Shown here: positions 1-8,094 of the stretch, one piece after another | Layout of the letters: every line of letters starts with the position of its first letter | Position numbering within the stretch: the first letter of the stretch is position 1 | Source: Epilithonimonas bovis DSM 19482 | Lineage (GTDB): Bacteria > Bacteroidota > Bacteroidia > Flavobacteriales > Weeksellaceae | Assembly (NCBI RefSeq): GCF_900108115.1 | Contig: NZ_FTPU01000032.1 | Location: 1-34,177, forward strand | DNA length: 34,177 bases | Direction: 5' to 3' | Notes under the pieces: model-generated | Seen by the model: only the letters and a program-made list of their open reading frames with translations | What the model was told of the DNA's origin: nothing | Database searches by the model: none | Translations under genes and position numbers: made by a program

Positions 1-84
1 CCGGTGGCAGAACGTATCCCGTTACTTATATCCCGAACAGACTGGCTTTTTGCAAATTGGCAGAAAAGCATTGAAACCAAATGA
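1..84 (+). other. Left-edge fragment, possible gene 3' end
   Basis: All three forward frames are open from the window edge: frame 1 stops at 82-84, frame 3 at 72-74 and frame 2 near 96. One of them may be the C-terminal end of a gene starting left of the window, but 20-30 codons do not let me choose. I recognise no family. From about 97 to 328 I see no gene, only AT-rich sequence with a T-run near 260-270 and no convincing promoter for the next gene. Confidence 0.25.
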
Positions 85-328
85 TTCCAGCTGCTGAATC
101 CTTTAGTATGTTTATCGGTTTGTTTACTTGCAACTAATTTATTGAATTTTGAACGGTCTAATTTTGCAATAATCTGAGAAAACAATGTTATATTTGGCAT
201 CAGAGGGACGAGTTTGGTTGTGCAACCTCAAAGATAATTTGAGATACTTAATTCAACCCTCTTTTTTTTGACTTTTTTTTAAACGTTTAGGACGCGATTG
301 TTATGACATCTTAAAATAAATATAACTT

Positions 329-850
329 ATGAAACTGACAGATCAAGCCGAAGAAAGACTTTCTTTTCTGGAGAAAATTGCCAATGGCATCATATGGTGG
401 GTAGGCTCTATACCTTCTCTGGTGTTACATACCATATTTTTTATTGTCAGTTTTGCACTGCCGGTTTTTGGCTTGGTAGATTTTGATAAAATGCTGCTTG
501 TCCTCACAACTGTAGTTTCTTTGGAAGCCATTTATCTGGCAATATTTATTCAGATGTCGGTTAACAAAAGTTCAGAACATATAGAAGATCTTAAAGATGA
601 TGTTAACGAAATCCAGGAAGACATTGATGAAATCCAGGAAGATATAGAAGACATCAGCGAGGATATTGATGAAATCCAGGAAGATATAGAAGAGATTAAT
701 GATGAGGAAGAGGATGAGGATCACAGCGAACGCGCCAGAACTGTAATGCTGAAAACTAAAGTAAGTACCAACAAAAATGATATCAAAAACCTAAAGGATA
801 AAATCACAGAGCTGGAAACTATTATTGAATCTTTGAGGAAAAATCAATAA
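329..850 (+). CDS. Two-helix membrane protein with heptad-repeat coiled coil
   Basis: Function unknown. The 173-residue product has a short N-terminal amphipathic stretch, then two hydrophobic segments (about residues 20-50 and 55-77), then a very acidic coiled coil. The helix pair ending in LAIFIQMSVNKSSEHIEDL resembles the small bacterial 'low affinity iron permease' family, where a similar helix ends in FLIQNTQNRD and runs into a coiled coil; that likeness is by eye only. From about residue 88 to 120 the sequence is near-perfect heptads (EIQEDID, EIQEDIE, DISEDID), encoded by 21-bp DNA repeats at about 608-700. An acidic stretch (EEEDEDH) follows, then a second, more ordinary coiled coil to the C terminus. 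The gene stands alone and converges with the hemolysin III gene 22 bp downstream. The repeats could change in number by slippage. Confidence 0.7.
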   Translation: MKLTDQAEERLSFLEKIANGIIWWVGSIPSLVLHTIFFIVSFALPVFGLVDFDKMLLVLTTVVSLEAIYLAIFIQMSVNKSSEHIEDLKDDVNEIQEDIDEIQEDIEDISEDIDEIQEDIEEINDEEEDEDHSERARTVMLKTKVSTNKNDIKNLKDKITELETIIESLRKNQ

Positions 851-871
851 AAATTTAAGTCTTGGATTGCA

Positions 872-1507
872 TTATGGTAGTATGAAAAAGAAAACCGCGC
901 AAAAATGTGAAATGCTGCCGCCCAAGACAAAAAGGTGCCAGATAGGGTGGTAATAAGGCTTTCTGTCTTTGGCATAAAAATAAATCCCAAAGGTGTAAAA
1001 CAGCCCGCCAAGAATAATGAATGTCAATGCACCGACTGAGAGATTTTCTATCATGGGCTTGATAGCAACAATGCAGAGCCAGCCCATCAGGGCATAAAGC
1101 GTTAAGGATATTTTTTCATTCTTCCTGAGTGGGGAAAATTTGAAGATAAATCCCACCAGCACAAGTCCCCATATGATCCCGAACATCGTCCAGCCCCATA
1201 CACCCTTCAGGCCAAGTAATGCAATGGGTGTATAAGTCCCGGCAATCAAAATATAAATGCTCAAATGGTCAATTTTCTGTCCAATTTTTTTCCATTTCAG
1301 CCGATAAGCGGCATGATAAGCTGTAGAGGCCGTGTACAGTATAACAAGGCTCAACCCGAAAACTAAGGAAACTGCCAGAGCCATTGGATTACCGCTGAAT
1401 ACAGAATGTATTATCATGAGGACCAGTGCTATAACTGATAATACTGCACCAAAACCATGCGTAATGACGTTGTAGAATTCTTCTTTTTTTCGGTTTTTTT
1501 TCGGCAT
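872..1507 (-). CDS. Hemolysin III family (PAQR-like) membrane protein
   Basis: Integral membrane protein of the hemolysin III / YqfA (TrhA) branch of the PAQR superfamily, with about seven transmembrane helices. Family marks seen are the N-terminal EEFYNVITHGFGA, then STAYHA followed by KIDHLSIYILIAGTYTP, and a C-terminal PIWHLFVLGGSISHF. The His/Asp residues in these motifs are the family's proposed metal site. Bacterial members are linked to membrane-energetics and lipid homeostasis; actual haemolysis is not established for most. I start it at the ATG at 1507 (MPKKNRKKEEFYN) because the upstream extension begins at TTG and adds 27 residues that do not look like the family. It is divergent from the permease at 1683, with a 175-bp shared upstream region. 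Confidence 0.88.
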   Translation of the reverse strand: MPKKNRKKEEFYNVITHGFGAVLSVIALVLMIIHSVFSGNPMALAVSLVFGLSLVILYTASTAYHAAYRLKWKKIGQKIDHLSIYILIAGTYTPIALLGLKGVWGWTMFGIIWGLVLVGFIFKFSPLRKNEKISLTLYALMGWLCIVAIKPMIENLSVGALTFIILGGLFYTFGIYFYAKDRKPYYHPIWHLFVLGGSISHFCAVFFFILP

Positions 1508-1647
1508 TGTCTCAAATTTAAGGGTGTAGCGGTCTATATTACTTTCTTTCAGTATAAGAGTACCAATATAATAACGTTGCGACAGCAATATTTACTTTAA
1601 ATTGTAATTTTGTTTAACAATTCTTTAACATTACAAGTCATTTTTAC

Positions 1648-1655
1648 TACATTTG
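1648..1655 (+). promoter_or_regulatory. Bacteroidota -7 box upstream of permease
   Basis: TACATTTG fits TAnnTTTG and sits 27 bp before the permease ATG. No well-spaced -33 TTG is seen, so this is only a candidate. Confidence 0.35.
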
Positions 1656-1682
1656 TTTCTTTTATAAATTTTTTGATCTGAT

Positions 1683-3377
1683 ATGAATTCACTTTTCAGA
1701 AGAAAACACTACACAGAGAATACAGATAGCGGGCAACTCAATCGTGTTTTAGGTACATGGGATATCGTATTTTTTGGTATTGCTGCAATAATTGGTGCCG
1801 GGAGTTTTAGCAGTTTAGGAGAGGCGATTTTCCGAGGCGGGCCGGGCGTCATTGTCCTTTATCTGATTTGTGGTTTTGCCTGTGCCTTCACAGCACTCTG
1901 CTATGCAGAATTTGCCAGCCGGATACCTACTGCCGGAAGTGCTTATACCTATGCTTACGCCAGTTTTGGGGAGCTGATAGCCTGGATTATCGGCTGGGCA
2001 TTGATTATGGAATATTCTTTTGGGAACATTTACGTTGCCTTCTCCTGGTCGGATTATTTTACAAGTTTTATGGAGCGTATTGGCATTCATATCCCTGATT
2101 ACCTTACCTGTAGTTATACTGAAGCAAAAAAAGCATTTTTTAACCATTCCAATAATACAGAGCTTATTAATGCATGGCAGTCAGCACCAGTAATTGGTAA
2201 TTTAAAAATAATTGTTGATATCCCGGCGCTGGTTATCAATGGATTGATCACTTGGCTCTGTTATCAGGGTATTAAAGAAAGCAAAAATTTCAATAACTTT
2301 TTTGTCCTGTTGAAGCTGTTTGTGATTTTGCTTGTGATAGCGGTGGCCGTGGGTTACGTTAATACCGGTAATTGGTTTCCTGTTAATGCAGAAGGCACTT
2401 CGTCTTCTTTTATGCCCAACGGGTTTGCCGGTGTGATGTCCGCGGTATCAGGCGTTTTCTTTGCCTATATTGGTTTTGATGCCATTTCTGTCTTATCAGA
2501 AGAAACCAAAAATCCTCAAAAAGATTTACCAAAAGGTATGCTGATTTCCCTGGGATTGTGTACCGTAATATATATTATTCTTACCTTGACGCTGACAGGC
2601 GTTGTAGACTATAGAAAATTTGATGGCATTGGAGATCCTTTGGCGTTTATTTTTCAGAAATCAAACCTTAATCTCCCATGGATGGAGTTTATTGTTTCGC
2701 TGATTGCTATTGTGGCAATTACTACCGTACTTTTGGTTTTCCAAATGGGGCAGCCGAGAATCTGGATGGCTATGTCCAGAGACGGCCTGCTGCCTAAAAA
2801 ATTCCAGCAGGTGCACAGCAAAAACAAGGTACCGTCTTTCGCAACCGTAGTTACAGGAATCGTAGTTGGCGTACCAATTTTGTTCACAGACAAAACATTT
2901 ATCCTTGATTTTACAAGTATCGGGACCATCTTTGCCTTTGTTTTGGTTTGTGGCGGTGTGCTGATGTTGCCGCCAAAAGAGAAGATCAAAGGCCGTTTTC
3001 ATTTGCCTTATATCAATGGAAAATTATTTTTCCCTCTGCTGTTTGTTGTTGGATTGATTGTTTTTTATGTCTTGCAACCAGATTTTTTTCATAACCTTCC
3101 TGATATCAAAGATCCAAAAGAGGGAGAGTTTAGGCTGGCAATTATCATCTATCTTATTGCAAACCTGGTTTTGAGTCTGTTGGCTTTTATAAAAAATTTA
3201 TCTCTTATACCACTGATAGGTCTTAGCTCGTGCCTTTACCTGTTGACAGGTATGAGCCATGAAAACTGGTTTTGGTTTGGACTGTGGTTTGCTATCGGTC
3301 TGGTAATCTATTTTATCTACGGGTACAGAAACAGCAAACTAAATATCAGCAGTCATGGAAGCGCCGGAACGCATTAA
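1683..3377 (+). CDS. APC-superfamily amino-acid permease
   Basis: Inner-membrane amino-acid transporter, 564 residues, with roughly 12-14 hydrophobic helices. The N-terminal block LNRVLGTWDIVFFGIAAIIG followed by GAGSF is the helix 1 substrate-binding region of APC permeases. Helix 2-3 motifs (ICGFACAFTALCYAEFASRI then PTAGSAYTYAY) match the cationic amino-acid transporter (CAT, YfnA-like) branch, and FFAYIGFDAISVLSEETKNP is the well-conserved helix 6 region. Length and C-terminal helices also fit CAT members. The substrate cannot be read from sequence, and CAT-type proteins also carry neutral amino acids. The end overlaps the start of the next gene by 23 bp, so the two are probably co-transcribed. 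Confidence 0.9.
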   Translation: MNSLFRRKHYTENTDSGQLNRVLGTWDIVFFGIAAIIGAGSFSSLGEAIFRGGPGVIVLYLICGFACAFTALCYAEFASRIPTAGSAYTYAYASFGELIAWIIGWALIMEYSFGNIYVAFSWSDYFTSFMERIGIHIPDYLTCSYTEAKKAFFNHSNNTELINAWQSAPVIGNLKIIVDIPALVINGLITWLCYQGIKESKNFNNFFVLLKLFVILLVIAVAVGYVNTGNWFPVNAEGTSSSFMPNGFAGVMSAVSGVFFAYIGFDAISVLSEETKNPQKDLPKGMLISLGLCTVIYIILTLTLTGVVDYRKFDGIGDPLAFIFQKSNLNLPWMEFIVSLIAIVAITTVLLVFQMGQPRIWMAMSRDGLLPKKFQQVHSKNKVPSFATVVTGIVVGVPILFTDKTFILDFTSIGTIFAFVLVCGGVLMLPPKEKIKGRFHLPYINGKLFFPLLFVVGLIVFYVLQPDFFHNLPDIKDPKEGEFRLAIIIYLIANLVLSLLAFIKNLSLIPLIGLSSCLYLLTGMSHENWFWFGLWFAIGLVIYFIYGYRNSKLNISSHGSAGTH

Positions 3378-3666
3378 AAATTATCAGGAATTTTATCGGT
3401 TTTACCTTTCAGAACACAATAAACGTTGGACAAAAATTTTTCACTTCATTGGGATTTTATTAGTCCTTACGGTAATTTTTTATGTAGTGAAAAGTGGTAA
3501 AGAGCGTTTTCTATGGTATTGTCCTATTTTTGGATATGGCTTTGCATGGTTCAGCCATGTTGTTTTTGAAAAGAACAGGCCGGCAACTTTCCGATATCCA
3601 TTTTGGTCACTTATATCCGATTTCCGATTATTTTTTGAACTGTTAATTGGTAAACAGAAATTTTAA
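3355..3666 (+). CDS. DUF962 / Mpo1-like small membrane protein
   Basis: A 103-residue protein of the DUF962 (Mpo1-like) family. Seen are the N-terminal EFYRFYLSEHNKRWTKIFHF block, corresponding to the family's H-x(n)-H-F-I-G region, a following membrane helix, and the C-terminal NRPATFRYPFWSLISDF motif. In yeast, Mpo1 is an iron-dependent dioxygenase in fatty-acid alpha-oxidation; whether bacterial members do this is unknown. The position usually held by N in the first motif is T here. The ATG lies inside the permease 3' end (23-bp overlap), and the stop is followed 28 bp later by the kinase ATG, so a three- or four-gene transcript is likely. Confidence 0.75.
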   Translation: MEAPERIKNYQEFYRFYLSEHNKRWTKIFHFIGILLVLTVIFYVVKSGKERFLWYCPIFGYGFAWFSHVVFEKNRPATFRYPFWSLISDFRLFFELLIGKQKF

Positions 3667-3694
3667 TTTCATTATAGTTCTTGTCTCATCAGAA

Positions 3695-5566
3695 ATGAAA
3701 AATTTTATAAAATCTAACATCTCATTAGACTCGCTGGCCATGATGCTGGTGCAGTCACCTGTAGCATTATCAATGTTGATGGGAGATGATTTTGTGATCA
3801 AGGTTGCCAATCCACAAATGCTGCAGCTGTGGGGTAAATCCCAGGATGTCATTGGCCTCCGGATGTTGGATGCTCTTCCGGAACTTGAAGATCAGCCTTT
3901 CATGGGTTTCCTCAGAAATGTAATGAGGACCGGTGAACCTCACAAAGGTTATCAGCAACTGGCTTACCTGGTGAGAAACGGCAAAAAGGAAGAATGTTAT
4001 TTTGATTTTATCTGCGCGCCTATCTACAATGATTCGGAGAACAAAATTATTGGTATAAGCGTAGTTGCTACAGAAGTGACCGACCAGGTGGAGGCACAGA
4101 GAAAGCTGGCAGAAACCGAATATAAGTTTGAAAACCTGATCAAACAGTCAGATTTTTCAATTGCCCTCTACAAAGGAAAAGATCTCGTGATTGATATGGC
4201 TAACAATGCCATGCTGAAAACGTGGAACAAAGATGAGTCTGTAATTGGAAAGAAATTGGCAGATGCACTTCCAGAGTTAGAAGGGCAACCTTTTATAGAA
4301 ATCCTGAAAAATATCTATAACACCCGCAAAACATACACATCTAAAGAGGATGAGGTTTTGCTTGAGCGAAATGGTATTCTTACAACACTTTACTATAACT
4401 TTTCCTATAAGCCACTGTTTAATCACCAAGGAGAGATTTATGCCATTCTAAACGTTGCGACGGATGTTACAGATGCAGTTCTTACAAAAAAGCGGCTTAA
4501 GGAAAACGAAGAAAAATACCGAAACCTGGCTGACAGTCTTCCAATCATTGTATGGACGGCTGACAAGAATGGTAAAACGGATTATTATAATAAAAAATGG
4601 TATGATTATACCGGTTTTGAAGGTGTAGAATCACGGGAAAAAGTAGCCAGAAAACTTTTGCATCCTGAGGATTTTGATCGGGCTATGGAGGTATGGCGAA
4701 TCAGTAATGAGAACCAAACAGCTTACGAAATAGAATACCAGTTCCGGGACCGGACACAGGAAAATGCTTATAAGTGGTTTCTTGGCCGTGCTGTGCCTAT
4801 AAAAGATGAAAATAATAATCTGGTTCAGTGGATTGGCACCTGTACCGATATCAATGATTTTAAACAGTTTCAGCAGCAGAAAGATAATTTTCTGGGCATT
4901 GCAAGCCATGAGCTAAAAACACCGCTCACCAGCCTCAAGCTATATTCTCAGTTCCTTGAGAAAAACCTAAGAAAACAAGACGATCACAAGAATGCAGATG
5001 TAGCCAGGAAGATGGACGATCAGATTAATAAACTCACAGGCCTCGTCAATGATTTGCTGGATGTCACCAAAATCCAGAATGGTAAAATTTTACTTAATAA
5101 AGCAGATTTTGATTTTGATGAACTGGTAACCGAAATTATTGATGAGCAACAAATGGATACCAACCATAAAATTAAGTTGACCGCAGAGACAATTGGAATC
5201 ATATATGCCGACAGGCACAGGATTTCTCAGGTAATGAGCAACCTGATAAGCAATGCGATCAAATATTCGCCGGCATCAGACAGCATAGAGGTCTCTACAA
5301 GCAAAACGAAAGATAATCACGTCCTGTTTGCTGTAAAAGATTTTGGAATTGGTATCCCCGAAGATAAAAAAGATAAGGTTTTTGAACAATATTACAGAGT
5401 AAGTGGCAGCAAAGAACATACATTTCCTGGCTTGGGCTTAGGGCTTTATATATCATCAGAGATTATAAAAAGAAGTGGTGGCAGGATTTTTGTAAACTCT
5501 GTAGAAGGTAAAGGATCTGTCTTTTGTTTTGAGATTCCAGTCGCCGATATTACTACTAATTATTAA
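3695..5566 (+). CDS. Multi-PAS sensor histidine kinase
   Basis: Soluble sensor kinase of 623 residues with no membrane helix. Three PAS domains are seen in order, at about residues 12-130, 145-270 and 275-395; the last is a PAS_3 type with LPIIVWTADKNGKTDYYNKK and a C-terminal WIGTCTDI. Next comes HisKA with the phospho-accepting His405 in IASHELKTPLTSLK, then HATPase_c with N box VMSNLISNAIKYSP, G1 DFGIGIP and G2 GLGLGLYI. All catalytic motifs are intact. I use the ATG at 3695, because the longer frame starts at a TTG inside the upstream gene. The response-regulator gene begins 6 bp after the stop and is its probable partner. The signal is unknown; PAS domains often sense redox, light or small ligands. 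Confidence 0.9.
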   Translation: MKNFIKSNISLDSLAMMLVQSPVALSMLMGDDFVIKVANPQMLQLWGKSQDVIGLRMLDALPELEDQPFMGFLRNVMRTGEPHKGYQQLAYLVRNGKKEECYFDFICAPIYNDSENKIIGISVVATEVTDQVEAQRKLAETEYKFENLIKQSDFSIALYKGKDLVIDMANNAMLKTWNKDESVIGKKLADALPELEGQPFIEILKNIYNTRKTYTSKEDEVLLERNGILTTLYYNFSYKPLFNHQGEIYAILNVATDVTDAVLTKKRLKENEEKYRNLADSLPIIVWTADKNGKTDYYNKKWYDYTGFEGVESREKVARKLLHPEDFDRAMEVWRISNENQTAYEIEYQFRDRTQENAYKWFLGRAVPIKDENNNLVQWIGTCTDINDFKQFQQQKDNFLGIASHELKTPLTSLKLYSQFLEKNLRKQDDHKNADVARKMDDQINKLTGLVNDLLDVTKIQNGKILLNKADFDFDELVTEIIDEQQMDTNHKIKLTAETIGIIYADRHRISQVMSNLISNAIKYSPASDSIEVSTSKTKDNHVLFAVKDFGIGIPEDKKDKVFEQYYRVSGSKEHTFPGLGLGLYISSEIIKRSGGRIFVNSVEGKGSVFCFEIPVADITTNY

Positions 5567-5572
5567 ATCAAA

Positions 5573-5950
5573 ATGTCAAATTCAAAAAAAATTATTGTCG
5601 TAGACGACAGTCCTGCTATATTGGATTCCGTAAAACTGATGCTGGATATGGAGGGTTTTGATGTGACCAACTATGAGCGTGGATCTGAGATGTTCAACTC
5701 TTTAACCATATCATCCAAACCGGACGTTATTCTGATGGATATGTGGCTTTCCGGGGAAGACGGCAGAGATATTTGCAAAATGATAAAAGCACATCAGGAT
5801 TTTAAAAATATTCCGGTGGTCATTATGTCTGCCAGCCGAGGGTTGGGAGATTCTGCTTTGGAGAGCGGTGCTGTAGACTTTATCCCAAAACCATTTGATT
5901 TGGGAGAGATTGTGGAGAAAATAAGGTATTATTCTAATGCTAAAGAATAA
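5573..5950 (+). CDS. Stand-alone response-regulator receiver
   Basis: A 125-residue receiver domain with no output domain. Acidic pocket Asp11/Asp12 (VVDDS), phospho-acceptor Asp56 (ILMDMW), Ser86 (IMSAS) and Lys106 (PKPF) are all present, so it should be phosphorylatable. The position 6 bp after the PAS kinase gene suggests that kinase as phosphodonor. Single-domain receivers act by protein contact or pass phosphate on in a phosphorelay; the downstream partner is not visible here. Confidence 0.92.
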   Translation: MSNSKKIIVVDDSPAILDSVKLMLDMEGFDVTNYERGSEMFNSLTISSKPDVILMDMWLSGEDGRDICKMIKAHQDFKNIPVVIMSASRGLGDSALESGAVDFIPKPFDLGEIVEKIRYYSNAKE

Positions 5951-5996
5951 TTGCAAACAAACATAAAATAAACTAAACTATGCGTATATAAAAAAA

Positions 5997-6710
5997 CTAT
6001 TTTTTACAAAAATCATCCCTTTTCAGGATGATTTTTTTTGCGAATTTTTTGAAGAAATAGAGATTCCAGAGAATCAGTTCAAAACCATAAAATGCATCTT
6101 CTACAGGGATGGTCAAAATCCTGATTCCCATAAAATCTGCAGGATTATAATTAACAATTGCTGCCGGCAAGGCGGTACCGGTCAATAGCCCGTTCACTAT
6201 AAGAAATCCAGGCAGCAGGATGATGTAAATGACTGTGGCCTGTGCTATCCATCGTATACCAAGCGCGTAATAAAGTACCAGAAGACTTATGCTAAGGCTC
6301 ATAAAAGTGAATGCAGTATATATATGATGGTGAAATACGATCCCTAATACAGCATAAAACACAACAGAAATCAAAACATAGATACGTTCTAGTGTAGGAT
6401 TAATATTCCATTTAAAAAATTTTGTGAGGCAAAAATAGGTGAAGACACAAGAGAAAGGTATGCAGATAAAAAACATCAGTTCCTCCACCGGCAGCCCAAG
6501 AATTCTGATGCCCAACAGGAATTGATCGTTAAACCACCAGACACCTTTCTTTGTAAACCATGCATCCCAAAGCACAAATACTGTTCCTACCAAAATTGAT
6601 GATTTTAGAAACGCACCGAAATACCTGTTAAATTTGATTTTGGGATGAAACGAATAAATGAAACAGATAATGACGGTAAAAAAATTGATCAGCAGATATG
6701 TGATTTGCAT
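5997..6710 (-). CDS. crtYcd: Lycopene beta-cyclase, fused CrtYc/CrtYd type
   Basis: Membrane enzyme, 237 residues, that should close both ends of lycopene to give beta-carotene. It has two tandem lycopene-cyclase domains of about 110 residues, each of three helices, equivalent to the separate actinobacterial CrtYc and CrtYd. The conserved acidic motif is present in each half: LPVEELMFF (P74-E77) and IPVEDAFYGFE (about residues 193-205). It is the last gene of the carotenoid operon, and its ATG overlaps the crtZ stop by 1 bp (TAATG), which suggests translational coupling. The last codons form one arm of the shared terminator. Confidence 0.9.
   Translation of the reverse strand: MQITYLLINFFTVIICFIYSFHPKIKFNRYFGAFLKSSILVGTVFVLWDAWFTKKGVWWFNDQFLLGIRILGLPVEELMFFICIPFSCVFTYFCLTKFFKWNINPTLERIYVLISVVFYAVLGIVFHHHIYTAFTFMSLSISLLVLYYALGIRWIAQATVIYIILLPGFLIVNGLLTGTALPAAIVNYNPADFMGIRILTIPVEDAFYGFELILWNLYFFKKFAKKIILKRDDFCKK
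6008..6036 (+). terminator. Bidirectional hairpin terminator
   Basis: Two perfectly complementary 11-bp arms (AAAAATCATCC and GGATGATTTTT) flank a 7-nt loop, with a T-run on the plus side and a shorter T-run on the minus side. It ends the kinase/receiver transcript, and on the other strand it lies inside the last codons of crtYcd. Confidence 0.8.
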
Positions 6711-7171
6711 TATACAGTTTTGTTTTTATTAAAATACATTCTGAAGTATTTGACGGGCACCCAGAGAAAACCAAAACATTCACCATGCTCTTTTCCTGTG
6801 TGCTTGTGGTGTTGTTTGTGGGCTCTGCGGATCGCTAGCAGATAAGGATTTTGAGTATTTTTAAGTATTTTTATCCGTTGATGGATAAAGATATCGTGCA
6901 CAAAGAAATAAGCCATACCGTAGAGCGTAATACCAATACCGATGTAAAAGTAAATGTTGAAATTATCGATACTTCCAAAATACATAAGAAGTATCGCAGG
7001 GATTGCAAAAATGATAAAAAAATAGTCATTTTTTTCCAGAGGCGGATCGCTGCTGTGGTCATGATGATCCCTGTGCAGAGACCAAAGCAGGCCGTGCATG
7101 ATGTATTTGTGAATCAGCCAGGTAAGCCCTTCCATCACAAAAAATGTAATTATTACTGTAATTAAGTTCAT
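6710..7171 (-). CDS. crtZ: Beta-carotene hydroxylase
   Basis: Di-iron membrane hydroxylase of the fatty-acid hydroxylase superfamily, 153 residues, converting beta-carotene to zeaxanthin by 3- and 3'-hydroxylation. The histidine clusters that hold the iron are visible: H21/H26 (HKYIMH), H33/H36/H37 (HRDHHDH), H92/H97 (VHDIFIH), and H118/H121/H122 (RAHKQHHKH). Three to four membrane helices separate them, which is typical CrtZ architecture. It lies 6 bp after the SRPBCC gene and overlaps crtYcd by 1 bp. Confidence 0.93.
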   Translation of the reverse strand: MNLITVIITFFVMEGLTWLIHKYIMHGLLWSLHRDHHDHSSDPPLEKNDYFFIIFAIPAILLMYFGSIDNFNIYFYIGIGITLYGMAYFFVHDIFIHQRIKILKNTQNPYLLAIRRAHKQHHKHTGKEHGECFGFLWVPVKYFRMYFNKNKTV

Positions 7172-7177
7172 CTCCTT

Positions 7178-7642
7178 TTACTTTTTCTGGTTAAACATCT
7201 TATCCAGAACTTCGGTTCTGTAATCAAAGATATGTTTCAACTTGTTTTTAACAAACAACTCGTGGACTATTTCACCTAAAAAGCCCATTGGTAATTCATA
7301 ATCTACGGTGTCCTTCATTAGTACTCCTTCATTATTAGGGAAAAACTCGTGTCTGTGATGCCAAAGTTTGTATGGCCCTTTTTTCTGAAAATCAACAAAA
7401 CTTTTTTGAAAGTCAACAGCCAGTATTTTGGTTTGCCACTTCATTTTGATATCAAAAATCGGTGATACATAATAATCAATGATCATTCCTCTGTAGATCT
7501 CATCATCCTGAAGTTTTGTAAGAACCTGAAACTTCATTTCTTTAGGTGTGATCTTGGACAGGTTGTTGGCAGAGGAGAAAAACCGCCATGCTTCTGCAAT
7601 GCTGCAATTCAGCTGCTGCTCTCTTTTGAGTTGGTGTATCAT
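7178..7642 (-). CDS. SRPBCC (START-like) protein of carotenoid operon
   Basis: A 154-residue protein that looks like a SRPBCC / COQ10-cyclase-dehydrase domain, a helix-grip fold that binds hydrophobic ligands. Supporting features are the opening LKREQQLNCSIAEAWRFFSS, then SKITPKEMKF, then an alternating beta pattern and a long C-terminal helix (KNKLKHIFDYRTEVLDKMF). There is no signal peptide. Its stop-start overlaps on both sides (ATGA with the upstream gene, 6 bp from crtZ) tie it to carotenoid synthesis. A role in carrying or presenting a lipid intermediate is an inference, and no catalytic residues are recognisable. Confidence 0.75.
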   Translation of the reverse strand: MIHQLKREQQLNCSIAEAWRFFSSANNLSKITPKEMKFQVLTKLQDDEIYRGMIIDYYVSPIFDIKMKWQTKILAVDFQKSFVDFQKKGPYKLWHHRHEFFPNNEGVLMKDTVDYELPMGFLGEIVHELFVKNKLKHIFDYRTEVLDKMFNQKK

Positions 7643-8094
7643 GATTTAGAATTTAAAACTTGTTGTATCATATGTTTAAGCGGCAGATTATCTGCGTTTT
7701 GCAGGTTGCGTTGCAGGAAGCGCCGGTCATCGTCCATATTGCTTTTGTAACCTAAGAAGCCGGGGCTTTCTTTCTGAACGGAATATCTTAAAAACCTGAT
7801 TTCTATATTGTCTGGCTTCTGCTGTACAGCCGCATCAATATTCTTTTTCCCTTTGCGGAAGGTACTCAGTTTCTCGATAGGATTAGTGGCATGTTTGGCC
7901 CAAACCGATTGTAGCGCGCCATAGTAGGCGAGAGCCGTTCCGGTATTGCTTTGGTTTTCCAGCTTTTGCAATATATTTTTGCATGTCTTTTTATTCTGAG
8001 TAGCCAATTTGTAGTTTTGCCTTACATAATTGAGATCCATATGTTGTGCAGCTATCAGAGAGGAAAAAAACAATGCCAGTGCTGCCAGTCTCAT
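7639..8094 (-). CDS. Exported protein of unknown function in carotenoid operon
   Basis: A 151-residue protein with a short signal peptide (MRLAALALFFSSLIAAQ) and a helical mature part with a pattern like TPR or helical-repeat proteins (GTALAYYGALQSVWAKHA, then NIEIRFLRYSVQKESPGFLG). I do not recognise a named family. It overlaps crtB and the SRPBCC gene by 4 bp each (ATGA), so it is certainly part of the operon. A periplasmic or outer-membrane role linked to pigment placement is possible but unsupported. Confidence 0.7.
   Translation of the reverse strand: MRLAALALFFSSLIAAQHMDLNYVRQNYKLATQNKKTCKNILQKLENQSNTGTALAYYGALQSVWAKHATNPIEKLSTFRKGKKNIDAAVQQKPDNIEIRFLRYSVQKESPGFLGYKSNMDDDRRFLQRNLQNADNLPLKHMIQQVLNSKS

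Noticed and set aside
172-290. Possible terminator or promoter near the left edge (GGTTG-TG-CAACC, T-runs)
   Set aside because: The stem is only 5 bp with a 2-nt loop, and no TAnnTTTG box is correctly placed.
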